Source: an uncultured Roseicyclus sp. (GTDB taxonomy: Bacteria > Pseudomonadota > Alphaproteobacteria > Rhodobacterales > Rhodobacteraceae). From it: a stretch of DNA of 64,000 nucleotides. Below are positions 43,123-51,557 of the stretch, piece after piece (the first letter of the stretch is position 1; each line of letters opens with the position of its first letter). Made by a program: the position numbers and the translations under genes. The stretch lies in contig NZ_CALAHQ010000094.1 of the NCBI RefSeq assembly GCF_937892565.1, forward strand, positions 62,001 through 126,000, in the 5' to 3' direction. The notes below the pieces were generated by a model that saw nothing but the letters and a program-made list of their open reading frames with translations, made no database searches and was not told the DNA's origin.

Positions 43123-43145
43123 TTTCACCTTTTTTCAAATACGCA
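43123..43145 (-). repeat. Short dispersed motif TGCGTATTT-N4-AAAG-N-TGAA, copy 3 (diverged)
   Basis: Read on the minus strand, this stretch in the edd-eda gap keeps TGCGTATTT, AAAG and TGAA at the same spacing as copies at 23473-23495 and 51535-51557. The four middle bases differ. It could be chance, because the middle is A-rich. Confidence 0.4.
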
Positions 43146-43169
43146 ATCCCCGTCCCGGAAAGCCGCGCC

Positions 43170-43811
43170 ATGACCCCACAGGAACAATCCCTCGCAACCC
43201 GTGCCATCTGTGCGCGCGCGCCGATCATCCCTGTCCTGGTGCTGGATGATGTGGCCTGTGCACCGGCCTTGGCCAAGGCGCTGGTCGCGGGCGGTCTGCC
43301 CGCGCTTGAGGTGACGCTGCGCACGGCGGCGGCACTTGATGCGATCCGGGCGATGGCCGATGTCGAGGGCGGCATCGTGGGCGCCGGCACCTTGCTGACG
43401 CCTGCCGATATCCGCGCGGCCAAGGATGCGGGGGCGACATTCGGCGTCTCACCGGGTGCCACGCCGCGGCTTGTCGCGGCCGCGGCCGAGATTGGCCTGC
43501 CGCTGTTGCCGGGGGCGGCCACCGCATCCGAAGTCATGGCGCTCTGGGAACAGGGCTATGACATGCTGAAATTCTTTCCCGCCGAGGCCGCAGGCGGCGT
43601 GGCTGCGTTGAAATCCATCGGCGCGCCGATCCCTCAGGTTGGCTTTTGCCCCACGGGTGGCATCACGACGGAAAACGCCGCAAGCTATCTGGCGTTGCCC
43701 AATGTGATTTGCGCGGGGGGGTCCTGGGTCGCACCCAAGGCCAAGATCACCGCGGGCGATTGGGCGGGCATCACCGCCCTTGCGCGCGCCGCCGCTGCCT
43801 TGAGGCGCTAG
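43170..43811 (+). CDS. eda: KDPG/KHG aldolase
   Basis: Eda cleaves 2-keto-3-deoxy-6-phosphogluconate to pyruvate and glyceraldehyde 3-phosphate. The 213-residue TIM-barrel protein has the base Glu in GLPALEVTLRT and the Schiff-base Lys in LKFFPAEAAGG. AGTLLTPADIRAAKDAGATF and GFCPTGGITTENA mark the remaining substrate and phosphate loops. It follows edd by 56 bp and its 3' end overlaps the convergent aminotransferase gene by 4 bp. Confidence 0.96.
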   Translation: MTPQEQSLATRAICARAPIIPVLVLDDVACAPALAKALVAGGLPALEVTLRTAAALDAIRAMADVEGGIVGAGTLLTPADIRAAKDAGATFGVSPGATPRLVAAAAEIGLPLLPGAATASEVMALWEQGYDMLKFFPAEAAGGVAALKSIGAPIPQVGFCPTGGITTENAASYLALPNVICAGGSWVAPKAKITAGDWAGITALARAAAALRR

Positions 43812-44983
43812 GCTTTCAACCCATCGGCAAAGCGGATCATCCGGCTGATGGCTTCGGCAAACGCTGTGTCGGGCAGGGTGAGGGCCACACGCAGATGGCC
43901 CGCCGCCGCGCGGCCAAAGCTTTCGCCCGGCATCACCGCCACCTGTTCGGCATCAAGCAGGCGCGCGGCAAAATCATCGCCGCTGAGCCCCGTGGCGCGG
44001 ATGTCGAGCATCACATACATGGCGCCTTGGGGCGGGATCGCACGGATCAGCGGGTGGTCCTTGATCTGTGCCAAAAGCATGTCGCGCCGCCGTCGAAACG
44101 GCGCGGCCACCGCTGCCTCGGCCGCCGTGCCTTGGCCGAGCGCGAACAGCCCTGCCTCCTGGATATAGCCCGGCACCCCATAGGTGGTGTGGGTGGCAAG
44201 CGTGATCAGATGGTCGATCACCGCCTCGGGACCGCACAGCCAGCCCAGCCGCGATCCGGTCATGGCATGGCTTTTTGACAGCGACCCAACCGTCAGCGTT
44301 CGCTCGGCCATGCCGGGCAGGGCGGCGATGGATCGATGTCTGCCCGCCCAGATCTGGGTATCATAGACCTCGTCCGAGATGACCCAAAGATCATGGGCCT
44401 GCGCGATGGCGGCGATACCGGCAAGGCTGGCCTCGGAATAGACCGCGCCGGTGGGGTTGTTGGGGCTGTTGATCAACAGCGAACGCGCGCCGGGGGCGGC
44501 TGTTGCCAGCGCGGCCAGATCGGGCTGAAACCCGTCTGCGCTCTGTGCTGGCACGATGACAGGGCGGGCACCCACCGCGCGGATCGTGCCTGGATAGGTC
44601 ACATAATAGGGATCGATCATCAGCGCGCGACAGCCTTCGTCACAGGCGGCATGATGGGCGGCAAAAAGCGCCGATTGCGCGCCGGGGGTGATCAATATGT
44701 TTTGCGGCCCATAGGCCGTGCCATGCTGCGCGCTCAGGCGCTGTGCCACAGCGGCGCGAAGGGCCGCGATGCCCGGCACGGCAGCATAGCCCGTATGGCC
44801 CGCGCGCGCGGCGCGATCCATCGCATCCAGGATCGCAGGGTCGGTTCCGATGTCGTGCTCGCCGATGGTCAGCTCCAGCACGCGCATCCCTTGGGCCCTC
44901 ATTGCGCGCGCGCGGTAAAAGATGGCCCAACCATCATCGCCATCGCCGGTCAGCGTGGCAATACGGCGCGAAGGTGTGGGCAT
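43808..44983 (-). CDS. PLP-dependent class I/II aminotransferase
   Basis: The 391-residue enzyme has the fold-type I aspartate aminotransferase pattern: LELTIGEHDIGTDP, YAAVPGIAALRAAVA, INSPNNPTGAVYSE with the PLP-contacting Asn, ISDEVYDTQIW, the Schiff-base Lys in VGSLSKSHAMTGSRLGW and the substrate-carboxylate Arg in GHLRVALTLPD. The substrate is not evident. It resembles AspC/arginine-pyruvate or valine-pyruvate type enzymes. It stands alone on the minus strand, convergent with eda. Confidence 0.9.
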   Translation of the reverse strand: MPTPSRRIATLTGDGDDGWAIFYRARAMRAQGMRVLELTIGEHDIGTDPAILDAMDRAARAGHTGYAAVPGIAALRAAVAQRLSAQHGTAYGPQNILITPGAQSALFAAHHAACDEGCRALMIDPYYVTYPGTIRAVGARPVIVPAQSADGFQPDLAALATAAPGARSLLINSPNNPTGAVYSEASLAGIAAIAQAHDLWVISDEVYDTQIWAGRHRSIAALPGMAERTLTVGSLSKSHAMTGSRLGWLCGPEAVIDHLITLATHTTYGVPGYIQEAGLFALGQGTAAEAAVAAPFRRRRDMLLAQIKDHPLIRAIPPQGAMYVMLDIRATGLSGDDFAARLLDAEQVAVMPGESFGRAAAGHLRVALTLPDTAFAEAISRMIRFADGLKA

Positions 44984-45073
44984 GGCGCAAGGCTCCGGTG
45001 GATGATGACCGCGATCAGATGGTCATGCCCCGTCGCATTGGGCAAGTCCCCAACCCGCACCCGACCTGAAATC

Positions 45074-45430
45074 CTAATCCTGATCAGCGCTTTGGTGCCG
45101 GGAGGCGGTCGAGGTCGTCGGCCAGTCCCGCAACACCAGATCATAGCTTTCGCGAAGTCTGACGCGCAATTCCTCGGGCGTTGTTTCCCATGGCAGCACC
45201 ACCCATGCCCCCCCCGTCAGATAGGGGGCGGATACCGGCCGGCTGCGGCGGATCATCGCCAGCGCATGAGACATGCCGGCCGTCCGCACCGAAAGCCCCG
45301 CCCCGGTTTCCGTGTAGGCGGCAAACATGTGACCATGGATTTTCCAGACAACCATATCCGGGCCGAAGGGCTGATCCCTGATCGCCTCGGGGAGGGTACG
45401 GCAGAACCTGTCTACGAATTCATGGCGCAT
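45074..45430 (-). CDS. MmcQ/YjbR (DUF419) family protein
   Basis: The 118-residue protein has the YjbR pattern MRHEFVDRFCRTLPEAIRDQPFGPDMVVWKI in parts (FCRTLPEAI, FGPDMVVWKIHGHMFA), YLTGGAWVVLPW and LRESYDLVLRDWP. The fold is related to the MotCF/CyaY-like DNA-binding superfamily, but function is unknown. The start at 45430 gives the family N-terminus. A promoter with its -10 only 9 bp from the ATG predicts a nearly leaderless message. The tail after DWP is low-complexity. Confidence 0.88.
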   Translation of the reverse strand: MRHEFVDRFCRTLPEAIRDQPFGPDMVVWKIHGHMFAAYTETGAGLSVRTAGMSHALAMIRRSRPVSAPYLTGGAWVVLPWETTPEELRVRLRESYDLVLRDWPTTSTASRHQSADQD

Positions 45431-45438
45431 TGTTTTCG

Positions 45439-45468
45439 TATACAAGTATATACCGAAGCCCGAGTCAA
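45439..45468 (-). promoter_or_regulatory. Predicted promoter of the yjbR-like gene
   Basis: On the minus strand TTGACT (45468-45463) and TGTATA (45444-45439) are separated by 18 bp. The expected start of transcription is within one or two bases of the ATG at 45430, so the message would be leaderless. The assignment is by sequence only. Confidence 0.45.
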
Positions 45469-45604
45469 AATCATCCTGTCGGTTTTGGCCAAGCAAGGGG
45501 CGGACATGCTGACGCAGGGGCGCGCGGGGCGGGTCGTGGTTTTCAACCGGGGCGCAACCTGTTAGGCCAGTTGCGCTGCGCATCTGCGCGTCGAAAGGCA
45601 TGCC

Positions 45605-46966
45605 ATGGTCGAGATCAGGATAAGAAATTCCCGCACCCGTCGGGTGGAGTCCCTGGAACCTACGGTCATCCCGGGCCGGGTTGGAATGTATGTCTGCGGC
45701 CCGACCGTCTATGACCGCGCGCATCTTGGCAATGCCCGGCCTGCAGTGGTGTTTGACGTGCTCTATCGTCTGTTACGGCATGTCTATGGGCCCGATGCCG
45801 TCACCTATGTGCGCAACTTCACCGATGTGGATGACAATATCAACGCGCGCGCGGCCCAGACCGGCCGTCCGATCGCCGCGATCACCGAGGAAACAATCGG
45901 CTGGTATCTCGATGATATGGCTGCGCTTGGGGTGCTGGAGCCGACCGTCATGCCGCGCGCGACGGCCTATATCGGCGAGATGATCGCGATGATCGCGGAG
46001 CTGATTGCCAAGGGCCATGCCTATGAGAAGAATGGCCATGTCCTGTTCCGCGTGCGGTCCTACGCCGATTACGGCAAGCTGTCGGGCCGCTCGGTCGATG
46101 ACATGATCGCAGGCGCCCGGGTCGAGGTGGCACCCTTCAAGGAAGATCCGATGGATTTCGTCTTGTGGAAGCCATCGACAGATGACCTGCCGGGATGGGA
46201 CAGCCCGTGGGGTCGCGGCCGGCCTGGCTGGCACATCGAATGCTCGGCCATGGCGCATGAGCTGTTGGGCGATAGCTTCGACATCCACGGTGGCGGCAAC
46301 GACCTGTTGTTTCCCCATCATGAGAACGAGATCGCCCAAAGCTGCTGCGCCCATCCCGAAGGCAGCTTCGCCCGCATCTGGATGCACAACGAGATGTTGC
46401 AGGTCGAGGGCAAGAAGATGTCCAAATCCTTGGGCAATTTCTTCACCGTGCGCGACCTGTTGGATCACGGCATCCCGGGCGAGGTGATCCGGTTTGTATT
46501 CCTGTCAACGCACTACTCCAAGCCGATGGATTGGACGGCAAGGAAAGCGGAGGAGGCGGAACGTGTATTGGCCCGCTTCCAGAGCAAGACGGCAAGGGTG
46601 GTTCCGGGGCCGGTCGATCCTCGCATCATCGAGGCGCTGGCCGCCGACCTGAACACACCCGCAGCCATCACCATTCTGCATGATCTGTTCAAGGAAGATG
46701 ACGCTCCAGGGCTCGCCGCAGGCCTTGAGTTTCTTGGGCTCAACCTCGGAGGGATGACATACTGGCCCGAGAAGCACGATCTGTCACGATTGGCCGAAGA
46801 CCTCGCCGCTGCGCGCCAGGCTGCGATGGCCACCAAAGATTTCAAGGCCGTCGATGCACTCAAATCCGCCCTGACCGCGGCGGGGGTCGCGGTGCGGATG
46901 AGCAAGGAGGGGGTGGAGCTTGTCCCCGGTCCGGGGTTCGATCCTGCCAAGCTGGAGGGCCTCTAG
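45605..46966 (+). CDS. cysS: Cysteinyl-tRNA synthetase
   Basis: CysS charges tRNA-Cys. The 453-residue class I enzyme has the HIGH-type motif in [17 protein letters not shown], preceded by the zinc-ligand Cys of YVCGPTVYD. Further zinc ligands lie in [12 protein letters not shown] and [11 protein letters not shown]. The KMSKS loop is [12 protein letters not shown] at about residues 267-278. The C-terminal helical domain is complete. The ATG at 45605 follows AAAGGC and gives the family start [11 protein letters not shown]. The gap to cimA carries two palindromes. Confidence 0.96.
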   Translation: MVEIRIRNSRTRRVESLEPTVIPGRVGMYVCGPTVYDRAHLGNARPAVVFDVLYRLLRHVYGPDAVTYVRNFTDVDDNINARAAQTGRPIAAITEETIGWYLDDMAALGVLEPTVMPRATAYIGEMIAMIAELIAKGHAYEKNGHVLFRVRSYADYGKLSGRSVDDMIAGARVEVAPFKEDPMDFVLWKPSTDDLPGWDSPWGRGRPGWHIECSAMAHELLGDSFDIHGGGNDLLFPHHENEIAQSCCAHPEGSFARIWMHNEMLQVEGKKMSKSLGNFFTVRDLLDHGIPGEVIRFVFLSTHYSKPMDWTARKAEEAERVLARFQSKTARVVPGPVDPRIIEALAADLNTPAAITILHDLFKEDDAPGLAAGLEFLGLNLGGMTYWPEKHDLSRLAEDLAAARQAAMATKDFKAVDALKSALTAAGVAVRMSKEGVELVPGPGFDPAKLEGL

Positions 46967-46983
46967 ATGTCCGTCGCCCGGCC

Positions 46984-47034
46984 CGGATTTTCGTACGAAA
47001 ATCCGCAAGACATGAATTTTCGTACGAAAATTCA
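46984..47034. repeat. Pair of 22-bp palindromes with core TTTTCGTACGAAAA upstream of cimA
   Basis: Two perfect palindromes lie at 46984-47005 and 47013-47034. Both contain TTTTCGTACGAAAA and their centres are 29 bp apart. The second ends 11 bp before the cimA ATG. A second such pair, with the same 29-bp centre spacing, lies upstream of the corrinoid-activator gene at 62002-62053. They could be operators for a dimeric regulator, cruciform-forming elements or RNA hairpins. No T-run follows, so termination is unlikely. Confidence 0.85.
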
Positions 47035-47045
47035 GGGGATCCAAC

Positions 47046-48665
47046 ATGCCTGAGCGCCTCTACATCTACGACACCACGCTGCGCGATGGGCAACAGACCC
47101 AGGGCGTGCAATTCTCGACCAAGGACAAGATCCGCATCGCCACCGCGCTCGATGCCTTGGGGGTCGACCATATCGAAGGCGGATGGCCGGGTGCCAACCC
47201 GACCGACAGCGCCTTTTTCGAAACGGCCCCCCGCACGCGGGCCGTCATGACCGCGTTTGGCATGACCAGGCGCGCGGGGCGATCTGCGGCGAATGATGAT
47301 GTGCTGGCGGCGGTCTTGAATGCGGGCACCCCGGCTGTCTGTCTGGTGGGCAAGGCGCATGATTTCCACGTCACCCAGGCGCTTGGGATCACCCTGTCCG
47401 ACAACCTCGACACCATTGGCACCTCGATCGCCCATTGCGTGGCCCAAGGGCGTGAGGCGCTCTTTGATGCCGAGCATTTCTTTGACGGCTACAAGGCAAA
47501 CCCCGATTATGCGCTGTCTTGTCTGCATGCGGCCTATCAGGCGGGGGCGCGCTGGGTCGTGTTGTGCGACACCAATGGCGGCACGCTGCCCGATGAGATC
47601 GGGCGCATCACCGCCAAGGTGATCGCGGCGGGCATTCCGGGCGATCGTCTTGGCATCCATACCCATAACGATCTGGATTGCGCCGTGGCGGGCGCGCTGG
47701 CCGCTGTCATGGCCGGGGCGCGCCAGGTTCAGGGCACGCTCAACGGTCTGGGCGAGCGGTGTGGCAACGCCAACCTGACGGCCCTGATCCCGACGCTCCT
47801 GCTCAAGCAACCCTATGCCAGCCGCTTCAGCACATCGATCACGCCCGAGGCGCTGGCGGGTCTGACGCGCATCTCGCGCATGCTGGACGATATCTTGAAC
47901 CGTGTGCCGATGCGACAGGCGGCCTATGTGGGGGCCTCGGCCTTCGCGCACAAGGCGGGGCTGCATGCCTCGGCCATCGTCAAGGATCCCACCACCTATG
48001 AACATGTCGACCCCGCGCTGGTCGGCAATGCGCGCATCATCCCGATGTCCAATCAGGCGGGGCAGTCGAACCTGCGCCAGCGTCTGGCCGAGATGGGGCT
48101 GGATGTGCCGCGCGATCACCCCGCGCTGCCCGTCATCTTGGACGAGATCAAGGCCCGCGAGGATCAGGGCTATGCCTATGACACTGCTCAGGCCAGCTTT
48201 GAATTGCTGGCACGCCGCGCGCTTGGGGTGATGCCGCGCTTTTTCGAGGTCAAGCGCTACCGCGTCACGGTAGAGCGCCGCAAGAACAAGTATGATCAGA
48301 TGGTCAGCCTGTCGGAGGCGGTGGTGGTGCTCAGGATCGGCGAAGCCAAGATGCTGTCGGTGTCCGAATCCATGGATGAGGCAGGCACCGATCGTGGCCC
48401 GGTCAATGCGCTGGCCAAGGCGCTGGCCAAGGATCTGGGCCCCTATCAGCGCTACATCGCCGATATCCGGCTGGTCGATTTCAAGGTGCGCATCACCCAG
48501 GGCGGGACCGAGGCCGTGACCCGCGTGATCATTGACAGCGAAGATGCGACCGGGCGGCGGTGGTCGACGGTGGGGGTTTCGGCCAATATCGTCGACGCAA
48601 GCTTTGAGGCCCTGCTTGAGTCCGTTTTGTGGAAACTGGTGCGCGATGGTGCGCCCGCGTCATGA
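47046..48665 (+). CDS. cimA: Citramalate synthase
   Basis: CimA condenses pyruvate and acetyl-CoA to (R)-citramalate for isoleucine synthesis independent of threonine. The 539-residue protein has the DRE-TIM barrel signature YIYDTTLRDGQQTQGVQFS, the metal-binding HTHNDLDCAVAG and the C-terminal LeuA-type allosteric dimer domain (after about residue 380). GGWPGANPTDSAFFE distinguishes the CimA group from isopropylmalate and homocitrate synthases. It starts 79 bp after cysS and overlaps the next gene by 4 bp. The two TTCGTACGAA palindromes directly precede it. Confidence 0.92.
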   Translation: MPERLYIYDTTLRDGQQTQGVQFSTKDKIRIATALDALGVDHIEGGWPGANPTDSAFFETAPRTRAVMTAFGMTRRAGRSAANDDVLAAVLNAGTPAVCLVGKAHDFHVTQALGITLSDNLDTIGTSIAHCVAQGREALFDAEHFFDGYKANPDYALSCLHAAYQAGARWVVLCDTNGGTLPDEIGRITAKVIAAGIPGDRLGIHTHNDLDCAVAGALAAVMAGARQVQGTLNGLGERCGNANLTALIPTLLLKQPYASRFSTSITPEALAGLTRISRMLDDILNRVPMRQAAYVGASAFAHKAGLHASAIVKDPTTYEHVDPALVGNARIIPMSNQAGQSNLRQRLAEMGLDVPRDHPALPVILDEIKAREDQGYAYDTAQASFELLARRALGVMPRFFEVKRYRVTVERRKNKYDQMVSLSEAVVVLRIGEAKMLSVSESMDEAGTDRGPVNALAKALAKDLGPYQRYIADIRLVDFKVRITQGGTEAVTRVIIDSEDATGRRWSTVGVSANIVDASFEALLESVLWKLVRDGAPAS

Positions 48666-49438
48666 GCTTTCCGGTGGATGATGCGTTCTTTGCCTTGCAC
48701 GCCGATCTGCCGCGCGAGGGGCCGGGTGAAGCCGCCGATGTCGCCTGGGCGGCTGAGGTTGCGGGGCTGCGGCGGGACGCGCGCATCCTTGATGCCGCGT
48801 CCGGGCCGGGGGGCGATCTGGCTGCGCTTTTGCGGGCCGCGCCTGCGGGGCATGTCACCGCCATCGATCTGCATCCCCCGTTTGTGGCGGCCGCCCGCAC
48901 GCGTTGGGGCAACCATCCGCAGGTGACGCTGCGGTTCGGCGACATGACCGAACCCGAGGGGCCGTTTGATTTCATCTGGTGTGCGGGGGCGATTTATTTT
49001 CTCGGGATCGAGGCGGCGCTTTTGGCATGGGCGCCGAAATTGGCACCGGGTGGGGCTATCGCCTTTTCCGAGCCCTGCCTGTTCACCGATGCCCCCTCGG
49101 AGGGCGCAATCGCCTTTTGGGAAGGGTATGCGCGCTTGACCGATGCATCGGGCATTGCGGTGCAAGTGCAAGCCGCGGGGTTCACGACGCTGGCCACGCG
49201 TGTAATCGGCGACATCGGCTGGGAGGGTTATTATCGCCCGATGGAAGCCCGCATCGCCGGCCTGCGCCCGGTCGCTGATGCGGCCCTGGCGGCGGTGCTG
49301 GATCAGGCCGAGGGAGAAATCGCGGCTTGGCGGGCACATCGCGTGGAAACGGGTTATCTCTTGTCTGTGGTACGACCGGCGCGGGTGCCGGGATCGGTGC
49401 TTGGGCTTGGGCCGGGGCCGGGGGCCTTGGCGTCATGA
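48662..49438 (+). CDS. SAM-dependent class I methyltransferase
   Basis: The 258-residue protein has the SAM-binding motif I ILDAASGPGGDLAALL, motif II HVTAIDLHPPFVAAAR and the post-motif block FDFIWCAGAIYFLG. The substrate is unknown. The C-terminal region after VETGYLLSVVRP is Gly- and Pro-rich and probably disordered. It is linked by ATGA overlaps to cimA upstream and the squalene/phytoene-synthase-like gene downstream. The three form a coupled unit. Confidence 0.88.
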   Translation: MSFPVDDAFFALHADLPREGPGEAADVAWAAEVAGLRRDARILDAASGPGGDLAALLRAAPAGHVTAIDLHPPFVAAARTRWGNHPQVTLRFGDMTEPEGPFDFIWCAGAIYFLGIEAALLAWAPKLAPGGAIAFSEPCLFTDAPSEGAIAFWEGYARLTDASGIAVQVQAAGFTTLATRVIGDIGWEGYYRPMEARIAGLRPVADAALAAVLDQAEGEIAAWRAHRVETGYLLSVVRPARVPGSVLGLGPGPGALAS

Positions 49439-50205
49439 GCTTGCAATCTTGTGCCGAGTTGGTCGCGCGCGGCGATCCGGATCGCTTTCGGGCAAGCATG
49501 GCCGCGCCCATTGCGGCGCGCCGTGTGCTGTTGCCGCTCTACGCCCTCAACGTCGAGATCAGCCGCGCCCCTTGGGTGACGGCCGAACCGATCATTGCGG
49601 AAATGCGGCTGCAATTCTGGCGCGATGTCGTGGGCGAACTGGCCGCGGGCAAACCGCCGCGCGCCCATGAGGTTGCCCAACCATTGGCACAAGCGGTGCC
49701 GCAAAAACTGATCGGCGCGCTGGATGCGATGATCGTGGCCCGGCGTTGGGATATCTATCGCGACGCTTTTGCCGATCAGGATGCCTTTGCGGCCTATCTG
49801 GACGACACCGCCGCCACGCTTGTCTGTGTGGCGGCGCGTGCGCTTGGCGCGCCCCCAGAGGCCGAGCCGGTCTTGCGCGATGCGGGTTGGGCCTTTGGTT
49901 TGGCCAATTATCTGAGGGCTGTTCCCGCGCTGGAGGCAGCGGGCCGGGTGCCGTTGGTCGATGGCAGGCCCGCCGCGCTCCGCGATCTGGCGCGCGAGGG
50001 GCTTGCGCGACTTGCGCGCGCGCGGGGCGCACGCAACATGGTGCCGCGCGCCGCCCGTCCGGCGCTTTTTGCCGGGTTTCGCGCCGAGCCCGTCTTGCGC
50101 ATGGTGTTGGCCGATCCGGGGCGCGTGGGCGCGCGATCGCTGCCGGATGCGGGCCTGCGCGACAGTCTGCGTCTGGCAGGGATCGCGTTGACGGGGCGCT
50201 GGTAA
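49435..50205 (+). CDS. Squalene/phytoene synthase-family protein, probably non-prenylating (NDUFAF6-like)
   Basis: The 256-residue protein has the all-helical SQS/PSY fold pattern: RVLLPLYALNVEISRAP, MRLQFWRDVVGELAAG, YLDDTAATLVCVAARALG and WAFGLANYLRAVPAL. The first aspartate-rich motif (DxxxD) needed to bind prenyl diphosphate is missing: the corresponding stretch is NVEISRAPWV. Catalysis as a phytoene synthase is therefore unlikely. It resembles the mitochondrial complex I assembly factor NDUFAF6 group. It is translationally coupled to a methyltransferase. Carotenoid crtB is expected elsewhere in the genome. Confidence 0.82.
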   Translation: MSLQSCAELVARGDPDRFRASMAAPIAARRVLLPLYALNVEISRAPWVTAEPIIAEMRLQFWRDVVGELAAGKPPRAHEVAQPLAQAVPQKLIGALDAMIVARRWDIYRDAFADQDAFAAYLDDTAATLVCVAARALGAPPEAEPVLRDAGWAFGLANYLRAVPALEAAGRVPLVDGRPAALRDLAREGLARLARARGARNMVPRAARPALFAGFRAEPVLRMVLADPGRVGARSLPDAGLRDSLRLAGIALTGRW

Positions 50206-50225
50206 CCCGCAAGCCGCCCCCGCCG

Positions 50226-51464
50226 TCAGGCGGGGATGGCATCCTTGGGACGCAGGGCCAGCCAGATCAGGGCCGCCCCCGCCAGCATCAAGAACGGCAA
50301 CATGGCAAGGTTCACCGCTGTCCAGCCGGTCTGAACATCGTCGCCAAAGCTCATCATCAGGCCAGACGACAGCGAGGCGAAGGTGACGCACCCGAAGACC
50401 AGAAAATCGTTCATCCCCTGCACCCGGCCGCGTTCCTCGGGGGAATGGGCTTGGGTCAGCATGGCGGTGGCACCGATGAAGCCGAAATTCCAACCGATGC
50501 CCAAAAGCACGAGCGACACGAAGAACTGTGTCAATTCCACCCCGCTCAGTGCCACAGCGCCTGCCGCCGCCAGCAGCGCAAGCCCCAGTGCCACGATCCG
50601 CATCGCACCAAAGCGCGCGATCAGATGACCGGTGACAAACGAGGGCGCATACATCGCGATCACATGCGCCGAAACGATATCGGCGGCATTGCCGGTGGAA
50701 AAGCCGCATCCCACCACCGCCAGCGGCGTGGAGGTCATCATCAGGTTCATCAGCGCATAGGAAACCATGCCACAGATCACCGCCACCGCGATGCGCGGAT
50801 CACGCAGCAATGCGCGGCGGCTGCGGCCTTGGGTCGTGCCGGGCTTGGGGGGCACGGGCCTTGGCACGTCGAGAAAGACAAAAAGCCAAGCCCCTACCAG
50901 ATTGATCAGCACCACAAAGAGATAGGAGCCCACAAAGGGGATCACGGTGGCATCGACGCTGAACTTGACCAGTTGCGGGCCAAGCAGGGCGGACAAGAGC
51001 CCGCCCGCCATGACATAGGAAATCGCCTTGGGCCGAAACGTCTGGGATGCGGTATCGGTTGCGGCGAAACGGTAGAAGCCTTGCGCCGACATGTAGATGC
51101 CGGTCAGGTAGGAGCCGATCAGGAACACCGCGAAGCTGTCGATCCAGAGCCCCCAAGCCGAGGCCGCCGCCCCCGCCGCACCGCCCATCGCACCCACGAC
51201 AAAGCCCAGGCGCCGCCCAAAGCGCTGCATCAGCGCCGAGAGCCAGGGCGCCGTGGTCATCGAGCCAAAGACGATGAGCGAGATCGGAATGGTCGCCAGC
51301 GCGGGCGAGGGGGCGATCATCAGCCCCGCCAAGCCGCCCACGGTGAAGATCAGCGGCATCTGCGCGCCAAGGATTGCCTGGGCTGCGACCAGCACCGCGA
51401 CATTGCGTCTGGCGCGGCGGTCGTCCGGGGCTGGGGCCACGATATCGGGGGTCGTGTCTGTCAT
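50226..51464 (-). CDS. Major facilitator superfamily transporter
   Basis: The 412-residue protein has about twelve hydrophobic segments. The inter-helix loop MQRFGRRLGFVVGAMGG is the MFS motif A equivalent, and LTQAHSPEERGRVQGMNDF is the second-half loop. It probably exports a small molecule, but the substrate cannot be told. The ATG at 51464 (MTDTTPDIVAPAPDD) gives a short cytoplasmic N-terminus. It converges with the phytoene-synthase-like gene and diverges from alkA. Confidence 0.9.
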   Translation of the reverse strand: MTDTTPDIVAPAPDDRRARRNVAVLVAAQAILGAQMPLIFTVGGLAGLMIAPSPALATIPISLIVFGSMTTAPWLSALMQRFGRRLGFVVGAMGGAAGAAASAWGLWIDSFAVFLIGSYLTGIYMSAQGFYRFAATDTASQTFRPKAISYVMAGGLLSALLGPQLVKFSVDATVIPFVGSYLFVVLINLVGAWLFVFLDVPRPVPPKPGTTQGRSRRALLRDPRIAVAVICGMVSYALMNLMMTSTPLAVVGCGFSTGNAADIVSAHVIAMYAPSFVTGHLIARFGAMRIVALGLALLAAAGAVALSGVELTQFFVSLVLLGIGWNFGFIGATAMLTQAHSPEERGRVQGMNDFLVFGCVTFASLSSGLMMSFGDDVQTGWTAVNLAMLPFLMLAGAALIWLALRPKDAIPA

Positions 51465-51534
51465 GGGGTTGGGGTAACGGCTTTGACAGCGCCCGTCCAG
51501 AGGCCGCCGTGTTGCGCGGCTTGTGTGCGGGGTA

Positions 51535-51557
51535 TGCGTATTTTTGGAAAGATGAAG
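51535..51557 (+). repeat. Short dispersed motif TGCGTATTT-N4-AAAG-N-TGAA, copy 2
   Basis: This copy overlaps the proposed start of alkA. It differs from the copy at 23473-23495 at two positions. It contains the ATG at 51552, so it could influence translation initiation there. Confidence 0.6.

Noticed and set aside
46984..47034. Palindromes as a cysS terminator
   Set aside because: The stems are AT-rich with CGTACG centres and no T-run follows. The same pair occurs at a gene start elsewhere.
49435..50205. Carotenoid phytoene synthase crtB
   Set aside because: The first Asp-rich motif is missing and no other carotenoid gene is adjacent.
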